Shown here one piece after another: positions 41,591 through 50,337 of a stretch of DNA of 53,521 nt (positions are counted from its first letter, which is position 1; every line of letters starts with the position of its first letter). The notes under the pieces are model-generated. The model had not been told where the DNA came from, searched no databases, and was given only the letters and a program-made list of their open reading frames with translations. The translations under genes and the position numbers were made by a program. The stretch is from Chloroflexota bacterium. GTDB lineage: Bacteria > Chloroflexota > Anaerolineae > Promineifilales > Promineifilaceae. The stretch is taken from contig JAGNBF010000048.1 of assembly GCA_018004935.1 (NCBI GenBank), positions 1-53,521 on the forward strand. Direction: 5' to 3'.

Positions 41591-42244
41591 TTATCTGTCG
41601 TTTTTCGTGGCGATCAGGACGGTTGTACCACTGGAGTGTAGGGGAATGGGATGAATAATAACTGAGAAGCCCGCTTGCTCTAATCGGGTAATGAAGGGTT
41701 GCCACATTTTTTCATCGGGTTGACCCTGGATGGTGACGCGCCAGAGTAATTTTATCAGCCAGAATAGAGGCCCACGCCCGGTGAGATGGCCTTCAGGTAC
41801 GATGATGAATTGTCCCCGCGGCCGCAATACGCGCCACACTTCCTGCAATGTTCTCCTGTCGGCAATGAACTCCGTGGGAAAGGTAGACAGCACATTGTCA
41901 AATCGTGCGGCCGCAAAAGGCAAGGCCAGAACATTGCCTCGTGCCAGAGGGATGCTGACCCCGGCCCGGCGCATATTTCGCTGGGCTATTCGCCCCATCG
42001 CTGGGGAAAGGTCCAGGCCAATGGGTTGGTACGCGGCCGCGTGTACATCTACCAATAAGTGTCCTGGCCCGTGGGCAATCTCCAACACCGTGCGCCCAGC
42101 CAAAAACGGCAATGCCGCCCTTTGCCAGGCCCGCCAGTCTCCCCATGATACAACCCAACTCACCGCGTCATACGTCCAGGCCAGTTCATTGTAGAGCCGA
42201 CGAAAAGCAAATAAAATTAACTTGTACCAGATTGATTGCGCCAT
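41591..42244 (-). CDS. Class I SAM-dependent methyltransferase
   Basis: 217 residues. The SAM-binding motif I is VLEIAHGPGHLL, motif II region PIGLDLSPAMG, and the post-II segment VLSTFPTEFI. It resembles UbiE/MenG-type and other small-molecule methyltransferases (YNELAWTYDAVSW near the N-terminus). Substrate is not known. ATG 42244 is used, as residues before it on the longer frame come from the flanking MITE. Three GCGGCCGC octamers occur within 220 bp (41818, 41907, 42033). Confidence 0.88.
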   Translation of the reverse strand: MAQSIWYKLILFAFRRLYNELAWTYDAVSWVVSWGDWRAWQRAALPFLAGRTVLEIAHGPGHLLVDVHAAAYQPIGLDLSPAMGRIAQRNMRRAGVSIPLARGNVLALPFAAARFDNVLSTFPTEFIADRRTLQEVWRVLRPRGQFIIVPEGHLTGRGPLFWLIKLLWRVTIQGQPDEKMWQPFITRLEQAGFSVIIHPIPLHSSGTTVLIATKNDR

Positions 42245-42251
42245 AATAGTT

Positions 42252-42455
42252 GATTTTAACCAGCAATTCTCATTTTGAACGGTAAGCGTTCCGTAATCCG
42301 CCCGGCGGTCAAACCACCGGGCTATCAATACCAAGCCCTACGGGCTAAGACAGCAGGCCAACGGCCTTCGTAACCATAGCCCGGCCCGTTTTACGGCCAG
42401 GCGGCCTCGGCATTTTTAGACGTTCAGGCCAAATTGAGAATTGCTGGATTTTAAC
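42252..42455. mobile_element. 186-bp MITE with 9-bp target duplication
   Basis: The element is 42261-42446 with 11-bp perfect ends CAGCAATTCTC and GAGAATTGCTG. It is flanked by direct repeats GATTTTAAC at 42252-42260 and 42447-42455. Its inside has two hairpins: CCGCCCGGCGGTCAAACCAC/CGGGCT near the left and CCCGGCCCGTTTTACGGCC near the right. The same sequence, split by another element, is at 16008-16393. Confidence 0.92.
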
Positions 42456-42980
42456 AGAATGGGGAGCGCATGACGGTAACTATTCCGTTGAATCAATTCA
42501 TTTGCCAGGCTCGCCCGATCATAAAACGACCGGGTTATCATGACAAATTGCCCCCGTATCTTCTCAATATTGGGGAGAAAACGAGGCCTGAGCTTATCGA
42601 AGGCCGTTGGTTGCGACAGGCTCAACCCACTCTACCACGCTTTATTGACAGTTGTTCTCAATTTAGCCAACAGTTTTAACCGTTTGACTCCAAGAGCACG
42701 CTCGAAAAATGGCCCAACCCGTAGAACAACCTTTCAGGCTGTTCGCCCTACACGTCCTCGAGGGCTGAGCTGGCCGAAGCCCGGTGCCGCCTGCGACAGG
42801 CTCAGGCAGAGCCGTACCCACCTGTATAGAGAGCGCAAAGCCTGGAAAAGCTGTGCTACGCCCAGTTGACCATCGGGCGGATCAACGGAACGTTTATCGT
42901 TCAAAATGAGAATTGCTGTTTTATTGAGATGCTACTTGCCCACTTTAAAGGACTTTCCACAACATATACACGAGGAAATC
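42456..42980. repeat. Repeat remnants before pfkA
   Basis: No gene is supported. A possible degenerate relative of the same MITE is bounded by TTCTCAATTTAGCC (42657) and AAAATGAGAATTGCTG (42903-42918). Between lie fragments with GCGACAGGCTCA at 42613 and 42793, a widespread short repeat. pfkA has GAGGA at 42972-42976, 4 nt before its ATG. Confidence 0.5.
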
Positions 42981-44081
42981 ATGCCTATTCAACGTATTGC
43001 CCTTAATACTGGAGGGGGGGATGCCCCCGGTTTGAATGCGGTTATCCGCGCTGTCGTTTTATCCGCCCTCAATCGAGGGTGGGAATGTTTGGGGATTATA
43101 GATGGGTATAACGGCATTATGCGGCCGGAGGAGTATCCTAACGGCTGGTATCGGCCGCTGACGCGAGACAGTGTGCGGGGCATTACCCACGTCGGGGGGA
43201 CGATTGTGGGCACAACGAACCGGGGCAACCCGATGAGTTTTCCCAGGCAAGGGCCAGATGGGAGCTGGCAAGAGGTAGATAGAACATCTGAGGTCGCGGC
43301 CGCGCTCCAATCTGCCGGTATTGATGCCCTTGTCGCCATTGGTGGGGATGGCTCACTTAGCATTGCCCATGCCCTGGCCCAAAAAGGCGTGCGGGTTGTT
43401 GGTGTGCCCAAAACGATTGACAACGACCTTGATGAAACCGTGGCTACCTTTGGTTTTGACACCGCCGTGGCCGTAGCTACCGAATGCCTGGATCGTCTCC
43501 ACTCAACCGCCGAATCGCACCAACGGGTGATGGTAGTTGAGGTGATGGGGCGTTATGCCGGGTGGATCGCCCTCTTTGCCGGAGTGGCGGCTACGGCTGA
43601 CGTGATTCTCATACCAGAGATCGCTTATGACATTAATCAGGTAGCGGCTAAAGTCAAACAACGGGATGCGGCCGGGCGCAAATTTTCCATTGTGGTAGTT
43701 GCCGAAGGGGCTAAACCACGGGGAGGCGTTTTGACCATTCAGGGGAAAGCCATTGGGCAGGCAGAACGGCTAGGAGGTGTGGGACATAAGGTCGCGGCCG
43801 CGTTAGAAGAGTTGACCGGTAAAGAAGCACGGGTGGTACAACTGGGTCACTTGCTTCGTGGGGGAACACCCACAGCCACAGATCGGTTATTATCATTACG
43901 ATTCGGCGCGGCCGCGGTCCGCGCTTTAGCCGAAGGGTATTCCAACATCATGGTCGCCCTGGATCCCCCCACCGTGCGTTATGTCCCTCTGGAGCGTGTG
44001 GCTGGGCGCATGAAAACCGTCCCCCTGGATTGTGACACCATGCTCACCGCTCGTGAGCTGGGTATCTCCTTTGGTGATTGA
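42981..44081 (+). CDS. pfkA: 6-phosphofructokinase
   Basis: 366 residues. The enzyme phosphorylates fructose 6-phosphate in glycolysis. Motifs: GGGDAPGLN (11-19), GGDGS (121-125), PKTIDNDL (143-150) with the catalytic Asp, MGRYAGW and the substrate loop RGG. The residue matching E. coli G104 is Gly (as in ATP enzymes), but the one matching G124 is Lys144 (as in PPi enzymes). This combination marks the mixed group of PFKs, usually ATP-dependent. Thus ATP is the likelier donor, not proven. ATG 42981 is supported by GAGGA; the frame upstream to 42906 is repeat. Three GCGGCCGC sites (43296, 43794, 43908). Confidence 0.94.
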   Translation: MPIQRIALNTGGGDAPGLNAVIRAVVLSALNRGWECLGIIDGYNGIMRPEEYPNGWYRPLTRDSVRGITHVGGTIVGTTNRGNPMSFPRQGPDGSWQEVDRTSEVAAALQSAGIDALVAIGGDGSLSIAHALAQKGVRVVGVPKTIDNDLDETVATFGFDTAVAVATECLDRLHSTAESHQRVMVVEVMGRYAGWIALFAGVAATADVILIPEIAYDINQVAAKVKQRDAAGRKFSIVVVAEGAKPRGGVLTIQGKAIGQAERLGGVGHKVAAALEELTGKEARVVQLGHLLRGGTPTATDRLLSLRFGAAAVRALAEGYSNIMVALDPPTVRYVPLERVAGRMKTVPLDCDTMLTARELGISFGD

Positions 44082-44129
44082 GGTAGGTACCCGCAATTTT
44101 GCCCTACCGACATTTTTCGCCCTGAACGG

Positions 44130-45095
44130 TTACAACGAAGGGTTCAGGAGTGCCCGAATCGCGGCCACATCGTGAGTGATTTGGGTTTTGAGGGCGTCCA
44201 GGCTCGAAAATTTATATTCGGGACGGATATGGCTGATAAATTCCAGCGTTATCTCTTGTTCATAGAGGTCGCCGCTATAATCCAGGAGATGAGCTTCGAT
44301 GGTCAGGTTTTGGCCGGAGACAGTGGGACGTACCCCCACATTGGTCGCGGCCGCGAAGCGTTGCCCATTCACCCAGGCATAGGTAGCATACACCCCATTA
44401 CTAGGCACAAGCTGTTCTGCCCATACGGCCAGATTCGCTGTAGGAAAACCGATGGTGCGGCCGCGTTCTTGCCCATGGAGCACCTTCCCCGTAAGCCGAT
44501 AAGGGCGTCCTAAACAACCCGTCACCACATCCATCTGTCCCTGAGCCAACGCCTGCCGAATGCGACTGCTACTTACCCGCTCCCCTTGCCACATGAGCAA
44601 CTCACCCACATGATGCACTGTAAACCCTTTGGCCTGGCCTTGGGACTGAAGGAATTCATAGTTGCCTTCACGCCCATGCCCCAGAGAAAAATGTCCTCCC
44701 CACAAGGCTTTCATATCCAGGTATTGTATTAACCTATCCACAAACACGGCCGCCCGAGTCATACGCGTGGCTTCATCAAAAGGGCAGGTGATGACCAGAT
44801 CAAGGCCAAGATTGTCCAACAAGCGCACCCGTTCTTCCTGCCGTGTCAGATAATAACGACCTGGCAATTGTTGGATATAAACTGCCGGATGGGGGAAGAA
44901 GGTGAGGACAGCCGAGCGGGCCTGGGCGGCGTGTGCGGCCGCGAGCATTTGTTGTAATAAGGCTTGATGACCCAAATGCACCCCATCAAAAACTCCCACG
45001 GCCACATACGTAGGGCGATCCGCTGTTGCTTGATGCAGGTAAGAGAGATGTTGAAAAGCAGAATGATGTGCGATTAGACCCACAGATGTCACCAT
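44130..45095 (-). CDS. ribF: Riboflavin kinase/FAD synthetase
   Basis: 321 residues, usual size. The N-terminal adenylyltransferase domain (about 25-185) has GVFDGVHLGHQ with the HxGH-like nucleotide site and SSSRIRQAL. The C-terminal flavokinase domain (about 195-320) has GRTIGFPTANL and NVGVRPTV. It makes FMN and FAD from riboflavin. It lies downstream of truB in the same direction, separated by a 0.5-kb repeat block, an order (truB then ribF) common in bacteria. Three GCGGCCGC sites (44347, 44457, 44935). Confidence 0.96.
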   Translation of the reverse strand: MVTSVGLIAHHSAFQHLSYLHQATADRPTYVAVGVFDGVHLGHQALLQQMLAAAHAAQARSAVLTFFPHPAVYIQQLPGRYYLTRQEERVRLLDNLGLDLVITCPFDEATRMTRAAVFVDRLIQYLDMKALWGGHFSLGHGREGNYEFLQSQGQAKGFTVHHVGELLMWQGERVSSSRIRQALAQGQMDVVTGCLGRPYRLTGKVLHGQERGRTIGFPTANLAVWAEQLVPSNGVYATYAWVNGQRFAAATNVGVRPTVSGQNLTIEAHLLDYSGDLYEQEITLEFISHIRPEYKFSSLDALKTQITHDVAAIRALLNPSL

Positions 45096-45631
45096 TGGAT
45101 ATTGCTAAGAAATCGTCCGTATTTAACTTAGCAATCGTTCGTTTTTAACTTAGCGATTTGTTGTGGCCGGTCTCCTGACCGTGCCACCCAATATAATTTT
45201 GAGCGAACCCAGATAATCGTCCAAAAGACCCCAATGCCCGTTCATTCATTGGGACGGGGCATGATTCTAGCAAATAACCCCACCAATAACATATCGCGGC
45301 CGCGTTTGACATAAGGCCATTGCTTCCTTGGATTTCCCCACCCTATTTGGCCCGTCAATCAGATTCCCCCGCCCGAATTTGAGAATCGCCCTGGTGCAAC
45401 ATAGCCATTTGCCACAGGAGTTCCCCATGGGTCTATGGCGCACCCAGTGGAATGAAAATCTGTAGGACAATTTTGTAAATTGTCCGGGCGATTTGCCAAA
45501 TCGCCCTACATTTTCGTAGGAGTTCCACGGCTTTAACCATTAGCAAAAGCCAGGAAACATTCACATTGAGAATTGCGGCGTAATAATGACCGTGGAAAGT
45601 TTGGTAGTTTCAGAATGGGGGGATTGGAGTG
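45096..45631. repeat. Repeat block between truB and ribF
   Basis: At about 45115-45210 is the GTGGCCGGTCTCC repeat with arms TTAGCAATCGTTCG and GAACCCAGATAATCGTCC. A GCGGCCGC stands alone at 45296. At about 45414-45530 is one inverted copy of the 105-bp unit found three times at 11616-11970, bounded by direct repeats GGAGTTCC. A fragment CATTGAGAATTGC at 45568 resembles the end of the 186-bp MITE. No gene is seen. Confidence 0.65.
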
Positions 45632-46528
45632 CTACTCACCATCGCCGTCTGGTAGAAACATTTTTTCCACCTGCCAGCGGTCTTGCCAGGGCGAAAAGAC
45701 CCCCAGGAAGCGGCCGCGTTCATCATAGCCTCGTACAAACAAGGCGGCTGGTTGGCCAGGATCCCGTAAGGGGCGTTGCCCTTTTTGTAGCATGTCTGCC
45801 TGAATGGCCGTCAGGTGAAGCGGGGGTAGGTGTTGCACACATGTCTCTGAGGGCAAAAGATGGGAGGACCAGGTGGTGGTTGTAAGTGTGGAGAGAGGCG
45901 CGGCCGCGTCTACAGCAAATGTGCCAATTGCCGTGCGGCGTAATGCCGTCAGATGTCCCCCACACCCCAAAACCTCACCCAAGTCATAAGCCAGAGAGCG
46001 AATATAAGTACCAGCCGAACAGACAACACGCACCGTCAAGTCCGGTTTGTGCCAGTTCAGAATTTCCAGGTTATAAATCGTTACCGGACGTGGTTCCAGG
46101 TCAACTGTTTTGCCCTGACGGGCTAATTTGTAAAGAGGTTGACCCTGTTTTTTTAATGCTGAATAGAGTGGGGGAACTTGCTGAATATTGCCCTGGAAGG
46201 TTTTGAGCGCGGCCGCGATCTCCTCTGCATCTCCTGTTATCGGCCTTTCCTGCGTGATACTTCCTTCGGCATCATACGTAGCCGTATTTTGCCCCAGTCG
46301 GATAGTACCCACATACGTTTTGGGTTGACCCACCAGATACTCAATCAACCGGGTAGCCCGCCCTAAACAGACCAACAAAACCCCCGTAGCCATGGGGTCC
46401 AATGTTCCGGCATGCCCTACCCGTCTGAGTTGGCTCAGCCGTCTGATTTGTTGCACAACATCATGAGAGCTAAGGCCACCAGGCTTATCAAGCACCAGCA
46501 ACCCTTCAGGAACGAGGAAGAAACTCAT
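45632..46528 (-). CDS. truB: tRNA pseudouridine-55 synthase TruB
   Basis: 298 residues. TruB modifies U55 in the T loop of tRNAs. The catalytic aspartate is D44 in RVGHAGTLDPMATGVL; other marks are LVLDKPGGLSSHD at the start, PPLYSALKKQGQPLYKLAR and SAGTYIRSLAYDLG. The C-terminal part resembles a short PUA-like domain (FVRGYDERGRFLGVF). It follows nrnA by 15 bp in the nusA-infB cluster. Confidence 0.97.
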   Translation of the reverse strand: MSFFLVPEGLLVLDKPGGLSSHDVVQQIRRLSQLRRVGHAGTLDPMATGVLLVCLGRATRLIEYLVGQPKTYVGTIRLGQNTATYDAEGSITQERPITGDAEEIAAALKTFQGNIQQVPPLYSALKKQGQPLYKLARQGKTVDLEPRPVTIYNLEILNWHKPDLTVRVVCSAGTYIRSLAYDLGEVLGCGGHLTALRRTAIGTFAVDAAAPLSTLTTTTWSSHLLPSETCVQHLPPLHLTAIQADMLQKGQRPLRDPGQPAALFVRGYDERGRFLGVFSPWQDRWQVEKMFLPDGDGE

Positions 46529-46543
46529 TTGGTCGGCTCCGTA

Positions 46544-47533
46544 TTAGGAGTTCCCATTTGATCCAAACAGACGCTTTTGTTCGCGGATTGTCTCCAGCCC
46601 CAGGCCAACCACCAGATGTTCCGCATTGTTGAGCGGCATATCCAGTGTACAACCGGCGGCTAAAGAATGGCCCCCGCCACCCAGATTCGTTGCCAACATA
46701 GACACATCAAATGGGGGGCGACAACGGAAACTGACGATAGTACGACCATCTTCGGTTTCCTGTAATACGGCTCCAATCGCCGCCTGTTCTGTATCCCCTA
46801 ACATGTTCACCAGCCCACTACTTGAGGCACTCATGTAGCCAATGGCTTTTTGTTCCTCGTAAGTAAGCGTTGTCCACAAAAATCCTTCCTGGAATCTCAT
46901 GTGGTTGAGACCAACTTGCCACAGGTACAGGTTTGTAATGGGTTTAACTGTGAGAGATTTTTGGGTGATGGTGTTTAAATCGGCACCCGCTTCAATGAGC
47001 GTCGCGGCCGCACGGAGTGTATGAGGTGTAACACCATTCGTGCGGAAGCCCAATGTATCTGTCACCAGCCCGGTTAATAAACATTCCGCCAACGCCTGTG
47101 ATAAGGAAACACCTAACAAGGGCAACAAGTCGTACAGGATTTCCACGGTGGCATTTGCGTCCGTATCTATCAAATTAATGGTGCCAAAATGGGTATTGGT
47201 GACATGGTGATCAATGTTGATCACATCTGGTTTCGGTGTAGGCAAATCGGCAAACACTTTCCCCATACGCGATTCATCCCCACAATCCAGAGCAATAATC
47301 AGTCCTGGTGGCACTGTAGGTGCAGACTGTACCTGATTAGCCAGGGGAAGGTAACGAAAACGGGCAGGAACATTATCTTCACAGGTCAGTTGCGGCCGCT
47401 TGCCTAACTGATGCAAAATCAAACCCATCGCCGTCATGGAACCAATTGCATCACCATCTGGTGACACATGAGTCACCAACATAATATTTTCTGCCGCTAA
47501 GATTGTTTGCCTGATGGCTTTTGCCACTTCCAA
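46544..47533 (-). CDS. nrnA: DHH-family oligoribonuclease/pAp phosphatase (NrnA-like)
   Basis: 329 residues. The DHH domain has VTHVSPDGDAIGSM (residues about 20-33), LDCGDESRMG and NIDHHVTNTHFG. The C-terminal DHHA1 domain has GGGGHSLAAGC. NrnA degrades very short RNAs and pAp with a metal pair. Placement between rbfA and truB is common in Firmicutes and Chloroflexi, tying it to RNA metabolism. Confidence 0.94.
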   Translation of the reverse strand: MEVAKAIRQTILAAENIMLVTHVSPDGDAIGSMTAMGLILHQLGKRPQLTCEDNVPARFRYLPLANQVQSAPTVPPGLIIALDCGDESRMGKVFADLPTPKPDVINIDHHVTNTHFGTINLIDTDANATVEILYDLLPLLGVSLSQALAECLLTGLVTDTLGFRTNGVTPHTLRAAATLIEAGADLNTITQKSLTVKPITNLYLWQVGLNHMRFQEGFLWTTLTYEEQKAIGYMSASSSGLVNMLGDTEQAAIGAVLQETEDGRTIVSFRCRPPFDVSMLATNLGGGGHSLAAGCTLDMPLNNAEHLVVGLGLETIREQKRLFGSNGNS

Positions 47534-47635
47534 AGCCTGCTCCTAATACAGCAACCCCGTGTTCACGCTTAGAGAATCGCTAAGCCACAATGGTAGCTGA
47601 CTACTGCGTCTTATCCGCCAAAACACAACACATAA

Positions 47636-48025
47636 TTATTCCTCTTCATCCGCTACAACGTCATCCGTAACGACAACCTGCGGCGGAATGTCGAGTGTGT
47701 CTAACAAAGCATAAACCCGATCCGCCTGCGCCTGTGAAGGATCCCAGTGGAACAATAATTGGGGTACTGTGCGCGTATGAAGTTGATGTGCCAATACACG
47801 GCGCATGAAACCACTGGCCTTACGTAAAGCCGCCAATACTTCTTCCTGGCGAGACTCATTGCCTAAAGCATTAACGTAAATGTGAGCCATTTGTAATTCC
47901 CGGTCTACCGTCACATCCGTTACAGTAACCAGTTGCAGGCGTGGATCACGCAACTCGCGCAGAAATAACTCTGCCACAATGGTCTGAATTTGCTCTGCAA
48001 TGCGCTGTTGCCGAATATCACTCAT
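47636..48025 (-). CDS. rbfA: Ribosome-binding factor A
   Basis: 129 residues, KH-like fold. RbfA aids 16S rRNA 5'-end processing and 30S maturation. The family pattern is clear: RIAEQIQTIVAELFLRELRD near the start, VTVTDVTVDRELQMAHIYVN and the LHTRTVPQLLFHWD segment. Its ATG overlaps the infB stop by one base (TAATG), so the two are translated in series. Confidence 0.95.
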   Translation of the reverse strand: MSDIRQQRIAEQIQTIVAELFLRELRDPRLQLVTVTDVTVDRELQMAHIYVNALGNESRQEEVLAALRKASGFMRRVLAHQLHTRTVPQLLFHWDPSQAQADRVYALLDTLDIPPQVVVTDDVVADEEE

Positions 48026-49809
48026 TAGTTCGTTGCCCGTTGTAATTCATAAAACTCAATGATGTCACCCTGTTGATAGTTCTCACAATCCTCAATACTG
48101 ACACCAAACTCAAACCCGGTCCGAACCTGGCGGACACTTTCTTGGTGATGTTTCAGGCTTCCCACCGCACCATCAAACACCAATGTACCGTTGCGGATGA
48201 GACGGGCTTTGGCATTCCGCCGTGCCTCACCCGTACGCATATAACAACCGGCAACCACGGCTGATTTTAAGTCGAATACTTGCCGTACTTCGGCACGCCC
48301 AATAACCACTTTTTCAAACGTGGGGGCCAACATACCCTTCATGGCCTTTTCTACGTCTTCGAGTAATTTGTAGATAATGCTGTAATTATCAATTTCTATT
48401 TCAGCATTTTTGGCGGCAACACGTGCACCCGCATCTATGTCCGCATTGAACCCCAAAATCACGGCGGAGGAAGCGGATGCCAGCATAACATCATTTTCGG
48501 TGATGTTGCCAGTATTGGCATGAAGAATCTCCAGGGAAACTTCCCCCCCTGTATTTAATTTGTTTAATGAATTGACCAATGGCTCCAGAGATCCCTGCAC
48601 ATCTGCTTTGACAATAAGCCGCAGTGTCTTGGTATCCCCTTCTGTCATTTGAGCAAAGAAATCGTCCAGGCTGGCCCGTCGGGGGCGCTCTACCGGTTTA
48701 GCTTTTTGCTCTTGTAACTCTACGACTAAGCGTCGGGCTATTTTCTCATCCTTCACAACCCGGAACTGTTCACCTGCGCCAGGAATACCATTGAGTCCAG
48801 ATACGGAAACGGGGGTAGAGGGGCCAGCGGAGTCTACTGTGCGGCCGCGGAAATCATGCATTGATTTAATTCGCCCGTAGAAATCACCTACGAGCATCGT
48901 ATCCCCTTTATGCAAGGTACCATTTTGAACCAATACATTAGTTACAGCACCACGCCCTTTACTCATACTCGCTTCCAACACCGTCCCTGTAGGTGCGGCT
49001 GACGGGTTGGCACGGGGTGATAACTCTTCTGCTGTCAGCAAAATTGCTTCCAACAGATCTTCCATTCCCGCTCCCGTACGCGCTGAAACAGGAATCACCA
49101 GCGTGTCCCCATCCCAGTCATCCGGAATCAAGCCAATATCACTCAGTTGTTGTTTAACCTTGTTAGGATTAGCATTGGGCAAATCAATTTTGTTCATCGC
49201 CACAATAATGGCAACTTTGGCGGCCCGGGCATGATCAATTGCCTCACGCGTTTGCGGCATGACCCCGTCATCTGCCGCCACTACCAGAATCGCGATATCC
49301 GTTGCCCGTGCTCCCCGTGCCCGCATTGCCGTAAAGGCTTCGTGGCCGGGTGTGTCTAAAAAGGTGATAAGCTGTCCATCGCGTGTTACCTGATACGCAC
49401 CAATATGTTGCGTAATTCCCCCTGCCTCTCCAGCGGCTACCTTACTTTTGCGGATATAGTCTAACAAAGAAGTTTTGCCGTGATCTACATGCCCTAACAT
49501 TGTAACGACAGGGGGACGTGGCTTAAGATTACCTTCTCTTTCACTGGCCAATACCCGCCGCCATACGGGTTGCTCACTTAAATCCTCTTCTATTTCGGGT
49601 TCTTCCACATGAATAGGAATAAGTTCATAACCCATGTCAGCGGCCACAATTGCGGCCGTATCAAAATCAATCTGTTGATTGATATTCGCCATGATCCCAT
49701 TACTCATCAATTCTTTGATGACATTAATGGGACTGACATTAATCAGAGTTGCCAGTTCACGGACGGTAATGAATTCGGGTATTTCAATTGCTGTTTTCGT
49801 TTGTGCCAT
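48025..49809 (-). CDS. infB: Translation initiation factor IF-2
   Basis: 594 residues, a short form without the long N-terminal region of many IF-2 proteins. One IF2_N domain ([20 protein letters not shown]) precedes the GTPase with [27 protein letters not shown] and SARTG. Domains II, III and C2 (initiator-tRNA binding) follow. ATG 49809 with AGGAAAAG upstream fits the family start; the frame to 49860 is not used. The 155-bp spacer to ylxR has a hairpin AAACCTGACGAG/CTCGCCAGGTTT at 49858-49889. Only one GCGGCCGC occurs in 1.8 kb. Confidence 0.97.
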   Translation of the reverse strand: MAQTKTAIEIPEFITVRELATLINVSPINVIKELMSNGIMANINQQIDFDTAAIVAADMGYELIPIHVEEPEIEEDLSEQPVWRRVLASEREGNLKPRPPVVTMLGHVDHGKTSLLDYIRKSKVAAGEAGGITQHIGAYQVTRDGQLITFLDTPGHEAFTAMRARGARATDIAILVVAADDGVMPQTREAIDHARAAKVAIIVAMNKIDLPNANPNKVKQQLSDIGLIPDDWDGDTLVIPVSARTGAGMEDLLEAILLTAEELSPRANPSAAPTGTVLEASMSKGRGAVTNVLVQNGTLHKGDTMLVGDFYGRIKSMHDFRGRTVDSAGPSTPVSVSGLNGIPGAGEQFRVVKDEKIARRLVVELQEQKAKPVERPRRASLDDFFAQMTEGDTKTLRLIVKADVQGSLEPLVNSLNKLNTGGEVSLEILHANTGNITENDVMLASASSAVILGFNADIDAGARVAAKNAEIEIDNYSIIYKLLEDVEKAMKGMLAPTFEKVVIGRAEVRQVFDLKSAVVAGCYMRTGEARRNAKARLIRNGTLVFDGAVGSLKHHQESVRQVRTGFEFGVSIEDCENYQQGDIIEFYELQRATN

Positions 49810-49964
49810 TGCTCTTTTCCTAATATCCAGGCAGTGCGGGCTATCTCTAATCAGCATCAAACCTGACGAGACAAAAAGCTCGCCAGGTTTGGTAAGGGTT
49901 CTATGGAACTGGTTTTCGGTGCCTCAAGGAGAACAACGGGGCAAAACGGTGACTTAAATAGCTG

Positions 49965-50264
49965 TTAGAGACTGCTTAATGCGAGTCGTTGTTCAGCCAA
50001 GGCAGTTTTGGTTTCCTGAGGAATGCTGATTTCTAAGGCGCGGTCGAGTAATTGGGTAGACTGCATTTTGACCCAACAATCCGGGTTGTCACACACATAA
50101 GCCCCGCGACCGTTTTTCTTGCCCGTGGGGTCCAGCGAGATGATCTGCTCCGGGGTACGCACAATCCGCATCAGACGTCGTTTGTCTGTTTTGGCCCGGC
50201 AAATGACGCAGGTACGTTGCGGTACATGACGCGGCCGCGTTGGTTGCGCCTTCTTTCCACTCAT
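49965..50264 (-). CDS. rnpM: RNase P modulator RnpM (YlxR)
   Basis: 99 residues. It has the DUF448/YlxR pattern RHVPQRTCVICRAKTDKRRLMRIVR and GRGAYVCDNPDCW, with paired cysteines. YlxR binds RNA and tunes RNase P in Bacillus. It sits between nusA and infB, as in most Gram-positive-like operons. The L7Ae-like protein that often follows it is absent. Confidence 0.94.
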   Translation of the reverse strand: MSGKKAQPTRPRHVPQRTCVICRAKTDKRRLMRIVRTPEQIISLDPTGKKNGRGAYVCDNPDCWVKMQSTQLLDRALEISIPQETKTALAEQRLALSSL

Positions 50265-50337
50265 CGTACTGTATGAGAGATGGTATATTCCTGATTGTCA
50301 CTGCGTTACCTCAGAAATACACCACATATAAGTTTTG

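Noticed and set aside
42470-42869. Overlapping open frames upstream of pfkA
   Set aside because: They run through repeat remnants, lack ribosome sites and resemble no protein.
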